A stretch of DNA of 64,000 nt from Phymorhynchus buccinoides (Eukaryota > Mollusca > Gastropoda > Neogastropoda > Raphitomidae): assembly GCA_017654935.2 (NCBI GenBank), contig CM065713.1, forward strand, positions 12,847,232-12,911,231, read 5' to 3'. The notes below the pieces were generated by a model that was not told the origin of the DNA, searched no databases, and worked only from the letters and a program-made list of their open reading frames with translations. Positions 56,453-64,000 of the stretch are shown here, piece after piece. Every line of letters starts with the position of its first letter. Positions within the stretch are counted from its first letter, which is position 1. Position numbers and translations under genes: made by a program.

Positions 56453-56942
56453 CCGTATTTTTCGGACCATAAGAGACTAGACGCGCCTTGGAAATTTGAC
56501 ACAAAATTCAGATTTTGTTATGTTTTCTTACTGTATAAGTAGTCACATCATGGTTGGTTGGTTGTTTGGCTTACCCTGGCTAAAAGACTCCAGGGACCAT
56601 CCCAACAGCGAGAAGCACTTGAACACTAAGGTACAAATGCATCAGCTAGGGATGAGAACATTGCGTGTGTGACCGTTTTTGATTACCCCGCCATGTGGGC
56701 AGCCACACTCCGTCTTCGGGGGATTTTAGACTGATGATGTTATGCTGGGAGCTTGTCATGGCTTAAGACAATCCCCGCACAACCATTCAGAGCATAACAA
56801 CATTTTGATGTAGCCTTGGCGTTCTAGCTTATGTCAACTGGTCTGACACAGCCTCATGCCAAGGCATAGTCACATCATAAGGCAGCTCTTTCGGGGGGGG
56901 GGGAGGGGGGGGGATATCTCCTTAATAGTCCGAAAAATATGG
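56453..56942. mobile_element. MITE with CCGTATTTTTCGGAC termini, second copy
   Basis: Termini and flanking TA as in 36179-36696. Confidence 0.72.
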
Positions 56943-56947
56943 TACTA

Positions 56948-57127
56948 CAGTGGAACCTCCCTTAAAAGACCTCCCATTATAAGACTCCCTCCCACATATG
57001 ACCTCCTTCTCTGATCGAGACATTGCCCTTCTTTGTAAGTATTAAGATTACCTCCCATATAAGACCCCTCCCTTATAAGACCTCATTTGGGATGATTTTT
57101 GAAGGTCTTATAAGGGAGGTTCCTCTG
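56948..57127. mobile_element. MITE with CAGTGGAACCTCCCTTA termini, second copy
   Basis: cagtggaacctcccttaaaa ... ataagggaggttcctctg, flanked by TA at 56946-56947 and 57128-57129. Confidence 0.78.
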
Positions 57128-57792
57128 TACCTGCACTAGGTTCTTTTTTTTTTTCTTTTTTTTAAATCGTCCAAATTCCCTTTCCTATGTTTTTTGCCCC
57201 TCCGTTTTCTTTTGCTTCTTCTTATTTTTGTTTGTGGCTCAAGCCACAAACCTATAACTCACTTTGTCGGTCTGTCTGTCTGTCTGTCTGTCTGTCGTCG
57301 GTCTGTCCAAATTGTCGCACATTTTGACAAAATTGTCGCACTTCAAATCGAGGCTACACTTCAAATTGAGGCCGCTCTTTAAAATGATGTATTTTAAAAG
57401 CGTACAAAATAATAAACATACGTAATACAGACACTACAACAGACACGACGAGTATGCCGGTGCTTCTTTCGATGAGCATAAGTAGGATACATAGTTTTAA
57501 ATGTTTTCCAAAAGATATAAAAAGTGACGAAATGGTGCAGAGATAACATTCTGGTTTACGGATTAAAATTATTGAAAAGCCAGGGGAGGTGACTCATGGT
57601 TGGAGTGGTAAAAATAGACCGCGTGCCACAAACTATTGCGATTTCGCGCTTGTTTCCCTTTTTCTTTGCTGTGTCGTCTGTTTGTTTTCATTTTAATTTC
57701 ATTTTTCGATTTAATTCATGTTCTATAATGATGATGATCATGATGGCTATGATAATGATGTTTGTGACAATGATGATGATGTTAATTAGGTA

Positions 57793-57964
57793 CAGTGGAA
57801 TCCGCTTAATCGGCCACATTTGGGACCAGGAAAAATATGGCCGATAAAGCGAATCGGCCGTAAAACGAACATCGAGATACTGTATGACGCAATTATGCAA
57901 GTCAAAAGCAATGATGTCAAAATTAAATGTTGCTGTTCAAATTCAAATTCTTTCCCTTTTTGTG

Positions 57965-57998
<34 letters not shown>

Positions 57999-58362
57999 AT
58001 TAATCCTACAACTTGACAGAAGCACGAGTAAAAGACAATGATTTTGTTTTCTTGAGTGATTTTAACGCCATGCAGGGTCTTTCAATTGACAACAGCTCAC
58101 CTTCCAACTTCACACTCAACCATGTAAATGTCAAAAGCGTGTTGTCAGTTTGTCTGCCTCTGTTGTTCTCCCTCTCAAAAAGGGGTAAAGAGGAAAAAAT
58201 AGAGAAAAGTGGCCAATAAAGCGAAATTGAAGATTTCAGCTTTGGCCGTAAAAACGAACAAAATAACACATGCTTAAGAAGAAAAAATTCCGTTCCAGAG
58301 GAAATTGGCAGATTAAGCGGCTTTGGCCGATTATCCGATGGCCAATTAAACGGATTCCACTG
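57793..58362. mobile_element. MITE with CAGTGGAATCCG termini, second copy, intact
   Basis: Starts cagtggaatccgcttaatcg and ends aattaaacggattccactg, with TA on both sides. At 570 bp it has an internal TG run and no transposase. Its pogo-like ends resemble those of the 56948 element. Confidence 0.78.
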
Positions 58363-58367
58363 TATTA

Positions 58368-58590
58368 GGTACTTTATAGTCACAGAGGCGTCTGAGAAAT
58401 TCGGGTTGCCTGGAAAGAGCGTCGCAGCCAACCCAATGTTTTTGTTTGGGTTATTTTGCATGTGATTTTAGTGTGACAGATGAGGAAGGAAAGGGGAGGG
58501 GAGTGGAGGGGGGGGGGGGTTACATTTTGACCAAATGACAACTTTTTCGTTGCCACTGGGATTAACGTGTGCTAAGTGCATGGGCACATG

Positions 58591-58621
<31 letters not shown>

Positions 58622-58738
58622 TCCACGTTCAGACCGTAAGGCCTAGTGCAAAGTGAGAGGAAAAATCCCCTGTACCCAGGTTCAAACTCGGGTTTACTTG
58701 ACACGAGGCAAATGCGTTACCTCAGTGCTACTCTACAC
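58368..58738 (-). mobile_element. SINE family 1, second duplicate copy
   Basis: Duplicate of 38181-38546 and paralogue of 9765-10133. Its GAT array follows immediately. Confidence 0.72.
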
Positions 58739-58739
58739 C

Positions 58740-59205
58740 TTATGTTGATGACGATGATGATGATTATTTTGGTGATAGTGATGAAGTTAATTATGATGAT
58801 GATGAAGATGATAATGATTATGACGATGATAGTGATAAAGTTGATTATGATGATGTTGATGTTAATGTGTTCAGCATGATGATGATGATGATAATGATTA
58901 TGACGATGATAGTGATAAAGTTGATTATGATGATGATATTGATGATGATGATCAGCATCATGATGATGATGATAATGATTCTGACGATGATAGTGATAAA
59001 GTTGATTATGGTGATGACAATGCTGCTTCTGCTGCTGCTGCTGATGATATTGATGATGATGATGAAGATAATATTGATGATGATGATCAGCATGATGATG
59101 ATGATGATAATGATAACGTTAATTTTGATAATGCTGCTGCTGCTTCTGCTGCTGCTGCTGATATTGATGATGATGATGATGATGACGATGATGATGACAA
59201 TTTGT
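58740..59205. repeat. GAT array before CBR1 exon 8, second copy
   Basis: GAT with GCT blocks, ending next to the acceptor of exon 8. Confidence 0.88.
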
Positions 59206-59221
59206 ATCCTTTTCGTCACAG

Positions 59222-59319
59222 GCGCGGACTCCCCAGTGTACCTCTCTCTGTTGTCCCCGCACTGTAAAAGCCCTCGGGGAGCCTTGGTTTCCGACCGCAC
59301 CGCTCAACGCTTTACATAG
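59222..59319 (+). CDS. CBR1: CBR1 exon 8 (terminal), second copy
   Basis: Identical to 39050-39147, with a TAG stop at 59317-59319. The downstream sequence is cleaner here than in the first copy, so this version is the better guide to the 3' UTR. Confidence 0.85.
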
Positions 59320-59359
59320 CGCACGCCGCACTGTGAACATGTTGACTTTTTTTAAAAGC

Positions 59360-59530
59360 TGGTGCCGCTTCCATCTTGGCAAAGGCGTGGACGTCACCTG
59401 CAGTTTCAGCGCATTCAGTGCCGCACTAAGTACAGGTCAAACTCGTTCCTCCCAAGGACCATCAGGGAGTGGAACGAATTGCTGCAGGACTCCATCGCAG
59501 CCTTCACTGCTGACGTGCGTGATCAGTAAC
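59360..59530 (+). mobile_element. LINE ORF2 C-terminal fragment downstream of CBR1
   Basis: The frame reads RHLQFQRIQCRTKYRSNSFL then PRTIREWNELLQDSIAAFTA then DVRDQ and stop. NSFLPRTIREWN is the typical LINE C-terminal motif. It begins about 40 bases after the CBR1 stop, so it may form part of the 3' UTR. A damaged duplicate lies at 39200-39420. Confidence 0.72.
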
Positions 59531-59774
59531 TCATCAGTCTTGCCCCCCCCCCCCCTCCACCCCTCCTCCCTCCGTCCTTGCTTCTCCCTTGCCCACTCCA
59601 ATCTTTATCTTTTGGTTGTTACACCACCACTGCCAATAGCTGGAATTTGAACACCATCGGAACCCCTCTTTTTCAGTCTTTTTTATAAAATTAAAAAAAG
59701 AGCCAGAATGGTCAGCTCACTGACGTTGGGCCCTCAAGAGAAGAAGAAATGTATACACACAGACACAGACACAG

Positions 59775-59805
<31 letters not shown>

Positions 59806-60104
59806 CTCTCTCTCATTTTTGTTGAACCACAAACATTCCAACACCCATGAAATATTGAGTGCTGTATTGCTCTGTTTGGAAATTTGTGTGTGTGTGTGTG
59901 TGTGCGCGAGTATTAGAAATTATGCTTATAAATCCATATTTCAACCAATGTTTGTATTTATTATAATATCACCTGCTTTGCTACCTTTGTGTTCGCTTCT
60001 GTTATATGTAATAGTATATCTTGCCACGTTTGTGTTCGATGTTCGTATATGTATCAAGGACAGGTTGGGAGACTAGGTGTTGCCTAAAATCTTGATCCTT
60101 GAAA

Positions 60105-60110
60105 AATAAA
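60105..60110 (+). terminator. Candidate polyadenylation signal AATAAA
   Basis: AATAAA lies about 790 bases past the CBR1 stop, followed by a TTTAAGTTTTCAAG run. It could be the CBR1 poly(A) signal, or it could belong to the LINE remnant in between. Confidence 0.3.
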
Positions 60111-60299
60111 GTTTAAGTTTTCAAGTTTTCTCTCTCTCACACCCCCCCCCCCCCCTCCACCCCCCACATGATATTATATACACTTGCACACAAGCATGCA
60201 TGTACATATATATGCATGCATGCTCACACACACATAGATATATATGCACCACATTGTTAACATTTTCACAGTATTATATGTGGACACACAGGAAAACAC

Positions 60300-61120
60300 A
60301 TGCAATAACACACAACACACACACACACACACATCACTGTCATCACGTGCACACACATGCACTAAGATGCACATGCATGCATACAACGCACAGATATGTG
60401 AAAACACACACACGCTTACACAGTCATGCACACGCACACACACGCACACGCACACACACACACACACAACGCGCACTAAATTTGTACAAAAAATTACATA
60501 ATGGACACACCAACAGGGAAATTTGTTTATAATTGTGTCGTTAGCTTGTGTATGCAGGGACGGATCGGGGGGGGGGGGGGGGGGGGGGGTCCTGGGTTTC
60601 CTTTTTACCCCAAGATGTTATCCAAGGGTGAAAAGTAGGAAAATAACTCAATTTTTGCCTTAATAATCACCCCAAGGGCTTTTTCCCCCAAGTGGGTGTG
60701 ACCTTAATGTACATTGCGTGTGTGTGGTGTGAAAAGTAGTGAAATATGTGTGTCAATTTGTGTGCTGTAATAATCACTAAATTGCACATTGTGTGTGTAT
60801 GTGTGACATTGCGTGTGTGGGTGTGTGTGACATTGTGTGTGTGTGTGTGTGACATTGCGTGTGTGTGTGTGTGACATGTGTGTGTGTGTGTGTGTGACAT
60901 TGTGTGTGTGTGTGTGTGTGTGTGACATTGTGTGTATGTGACATGTGTGTGTATGTGTGACATTGTGTGTGTGTGTGTGACATTGTGTGTGTATGTGTGT
61001 GACATTGTGTGTGTGTGTGTGACATTGTGTGTGTGTGTGTGACATTGTGTGTGTGTGTGTGTGACATTGTGTGTGTGTGTGTTGTGTGTGTATGTGTGAC
61101 ATTGTGTGTGTGTGTAAAAT
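60300..61120. repeat. CA arrays, poly-G and TG/GACATTG minisatellite
   Basis: CA runs 60310-60475, poly-G 60567-60588, then from 60785 to 61115 (TG)n blocks each separated by gacatt. The HTHT frames are repeats. Confidence 0.85.
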
Positions 61121-61544
61121 GCGGTAAATCAGCATCCCTATATTTGATAATCGGGAGAAAAACAAAAAAGCTAAACAAAACAGAAATCACACACAAACAA
61201 ACAAACAAGCTTTAAACTTCAATTCAAACTCATGTATGATGAAATTCTGGAACAGACACATATGGGACATTAGAGTAGATATAAAGATGGTGGGAACGAT
61301 CCTGGAGGCAATGCCCGAAGGCAGTGCAACACCAGGAAAGTCCCGAATTTGTAACAATGCAGATGTGTATTCTTAGTAAAACACTATAAGTTAAAACAAT
61401 ATATGTAACACGGTTTTCATGTATGTATCATAACATATATAAATAATTAACAAGCTTTGATAAACGTAAATTTTCAGCTCTTTATTTTCATTTCAACTTC
61501 GTTTCATATCATTACAGTTCCATACCGAAAAAACACCAGAAATA

Positions 61545-61935
61545 TATAACTCCGCCGTTTTTCGACCGAATCGCTTCAAATTTGCTGTGAGCCCTAACGG
61601 GCCGATGGCAACGGCAACCGACACGGCCGTATCATTTGCGCGGTTTCGCAAATACGCGAAACGCGCATCCGCCGGCCTCTCGGCGCCCGTATCTCCGGCG
61701 TTTCTGGGCCGATTGCCTTCGAATTTGGCAGGTAGATGACCGGGGACGGTGACTATCGGTGTGCCAAACCGCAAGCGAATCGGTTCAGAAACGCGCGCGC
61801 TATACCACTCCGCCGTTTCTTAACCGAATCGCTTCAAATTTGCTGTACTCAGCGTTACCAGTACTTGGCGTTACCGTTACTAGGCGTTACCGTTACTAGG
61901 CGTTACTGGTACTCGGCGTTGCGCTAGTAATTATA
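61545..61935. repeat. CpG-rich block with GGCGTTACCGTTACTA repeat
   Basis: Unusually CpG-rich for this window (ccgccggcctctcggcgccc, cgaatcgcttcaaatttgct twice). It ends with a short tandem repeat at about 61858-61922. A noisy duplicate is at 41875-42430. No gene was recognised; it could be the end of a DNA transposon. Confidence 0.55.
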
Positions 61936-61979
61936 AAGTAACAAAGACTGGAACAAGTTGCCAGAGGAGGCTTGTTACT

Positions 61980-62185
61980 ACTTGTGGCGGTGCCATAGCC
62001 GATGAGGTTTAACCGAGGCGTGGTCACCGCTACAGCTATCTGTATTAATAAAAAAAATCGGGACTTTACTGGTTTCGTACTGCCTCCGGGCATTGCCTCC
62101 AGTATTGTTCCCACCATATTTGTATTTACAAATGTCCCATATGTGTCTGATTCAGACCCAAGAGGACGTAAAACTCCATTTTCTC
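61980..62185 (-). mobile_element. Segment R5, second location
   Basis: Reverse complement of 24509-24715, including the shared ggaggcaatgcccggaggca. Outside it nothing matches the LINE of family A, so R5 moves independently. Confidence 0.65.
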
Positions 62186-62490
62186 TCAGAGGAGGCGGTG
62201 TCTGCCACCACACTCAGCTCATTCCAGTCTACTGTTTAGCCATTGTAAATAACCTCTTTAAAAAAAATAAAAATAGCTTAGGGGTTCCAGTTCCTGCCGA
62301 TTCAGCATCATGCCGAGCTTCGCACCTTCAACGTTAACTTCTCCTAAGCTTCTAAATTCAGGACACTACCATTTATGACGCAATGTCCCAGTGTAACAAG
62401 TACTTGCAGTAATGTCTCATCTGAGAAGTAAGCGAACATAATGCTTATTACCCGGCCAGAGGCCGAGGTATTGCGATCGGTCTGTGTCAT

Positions 62491-62612
62491 GGCTGGCTGG
62501 GTCACAGTAGATTAGGGTTGTTTTGTATTTGTTTTTGTTCTGTATGTGACCTTCGAACCTCGACCAAACAGTATCAAAAAATCAAATTGTTGATTGTGGA
62601 TACTAAATGGAA
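62491..62612. repeat. Dispersed repeat R3, copy 2
   Basis: Matches 13258-13382; absent or lost in the noisy first copy near 43.0 kb. Confidence 0.7.
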
Positions 62613-62744
62613 GTAGAAAAGAGGGGCTTAATGATGACATCACTGATGACGTCACCAGATGAAGGGGAATAACTCTGGGATATATCTTTTTGCTTTTGAA
62701 CAGTTAAGAGGGTTACATCCCCTGACCAGATCTTCTGAAACTTT

Positions 62745-62930
62745 ACACACCTCTTAGACAGTTACGCTCTTCCTCTGACACTTCTCTCCTCCAGATCCCT
62801 CGTTGCCGCACCAGAACCCTTGGCGGCGAACGTTCTTTCTCTTTCCAGGCTCCTTCCACTTGGAATAAACTCCCTTTACCTCTCCGTTCTGTCCAACTCC
62901 CTGTCTTCATTTGGCTCCCCCCCCACCTGC
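62745..62930 (+). mobile_element. LINE ORF2 C-terminal fragment
   Basis: Frame RQLRSSSDTSLLQIPRCRTR then TLGGERSFSFQAPSTWNKLP then LPLRSVQLPVFIW. The pattern SFSxxxPxxWNxLPxxLR is characteristic of LINE C-termini. A duplicate with insertions is at 43200-43900. Confidence 0.75.
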
Positions 62931-63257
62931 GTGCGCATCTCGTCGACCCTTCCAACGGAAGTGTCGCCATCTTAGTCCTTATTTGTGTGTAAACAAAGTG
63001 AAAATGTTATCTAAATGTGTAAAGAAAACATCCAGATGTTATAAATACAGTTTAGATAAGTTTCGAATTGGAACAGCCAAATACGCAGCATCGATCTGGC
63101 ATATTTCAAACAAAGTTACTGACCTAGATGGCGGTCTCCCATAATATGGCGCTCCTTGTGGCCGGATATGACGAGACGTGGGTACAAGCCATAAGTCCTC
63201 TCAAAACTACTCTCTTCAAAACATAGTCTGCTTGAGTACTTTGTCCCTTCTATGCAC

Positions 63258-63358
63258 GTGTGTGTGTGTGTGCGTTTGTGGGTGCGTGCGCACGTTTGTG
63301 TGTGTGTGCATTTATTGTGTGTGTGTGTGTGTGTGTGCACGCATGCGCGTGTGTGTGT
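63258..63358. repeat. TG microsatellite
   Basis: TG runs interrupted by cgtttgtggg and catttat segments. Confidence 0.85.
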
Positions 63359-63499
63359 AACTATTTCTTAGTTAGGCACATAACAGCAGCATGAAGCATC
63401 TACACTCACATGACAGAAAACTGGGCGATCCACGACGAAGAAAAAAACTTTTTTTAATTTTTATTTTTATTAAACTGCTAATTACAAATTACCTTCAAT

Positions 63500-64000
63500 A
63501 AGAAGAAAATGATTGACTTCAGTTTAATTTAAATCTCCTCAATAAAAAAAATATCCTGCAAAGTTCAAACTCTTTCATAAAATGCTAAAAAACCCAACTT
63601 TGATCCCCCAAATAAAATAAAAAGTCCCCAGTTTAAAGTTCATCTATGTATTCCAATTCTCCTGTAAAAATTCAAACCTTTGTTTTCTTATTAAACTGCT
63701 AATTTTACAACTTAATGAAAGAAGAAGAAAAAAAAGTCTTTGCTTTAAAGCTCCTCAATAATAACAAAAAATTATCCTGCAAGATTCAAACTCTTCTCTT
63801 TAAAAACATGTCCCCAGTTTAATGAAGGTTCCTCAATGTATTGTTATTCTGCTGCAAAATTCAAACTCTTTTCCTTAAAATGCTAGCAAAAAACTTTGAT
63901 CCCTCAAATTAAAAAAAGTCCTGAGTTTAATGAAGATTTCTCAGTTGTATTTCTCTTGCAAAATTCAAACACCTTGTCTGAAAATGCTAACAAAAAACTG
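63500..64000. repeat. ~115-bp tandem repeat, second copy (runs off the window)
   Basis: Same unit as 44900-47690 (ctttgatcccccaaat, gtccccagttta, cctgcaaaattcaaac). Confidence 0.8.

Noticed and set aside
35519..59319. True tandem duplication of the CBR1 3' end
   Set aside because: Identical exons, a 500-N gap and an error-rich first copy make an assembly duplicate more likely, though depth data are needed.

Overview
This is intron-rich, repeat-dense animal DNA. It has spliced genes with GT-AG introns, very long TG/CA, GA, poly-G and GAT tracts, LINE tails, tRNA-derived SINEs and many MITE-like elements. The protein matches and the style of repeats suggest a lophotrochozoan, most likely a marine gastropod mollusc. 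That assignment is inference.

Two conserved genes lie head to head. On the minus strand, seven exons between 16232 and 1825 encode the first 208 or so residues of RBBP5, the WD40 subunit of the SET1/MLL (COMPASS) H3K4 methyltransferases. The rest of that gene lies left of the window. On the plus strand, from 16497, eight exons encode a complete CBR1-type carbonyl reductase of about 285 residues (short-chain dehydrogenase family). The start codons are 264 bases apart, so a shared bidirectional promoter is likely. Exon phases agree at every junction except in CBR1 exon 6, which contains several frameshifts.

Introns and flanks. Region 1-1800 carries a minisatellite with nuclear-receptor half sites. 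RBBP5 introns hold TIR elements, SINEs, a GAT array and a LINE fragment. A second LINE tail at 14.0-16.0 kb is interrupted by a tandem dimer of an 814-bp unit. CBR1 introns hold GA/TG arrays, two LINEs joined tail to tail, and in intron 6 two large satellites: a C-rich unit of about 38 bp and a 56-bp unit. Several exon edges (RBBP5 exons 4 and 6, CBR1 exons 3 and 5) have been copied into neighbouring intron sequence, usually as tandem arrays.

From about 27.1 kb the sequence is present twice, on either side of a 500-N gap (47711-48210). The first copy (27.1-47.7 kb) and the second (48.2-64 kb) both contain the satellites, CBR1 exons 7 and 8, the same MITEs, SINE and LINE pieces. Exons 7 and 8 are identical in the two copies. 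After about 39.15 kb the first copy becomes full of small insertions and stretched homopolymers. This looks like an unpolished contig end or a false (haplotypic) duplication rather than a real tandem duplication. Beyond exon 8 no further gene was recognised: the right end is LINE remnants, TG/CA arrays and a tandem repeat of about 115 bp.
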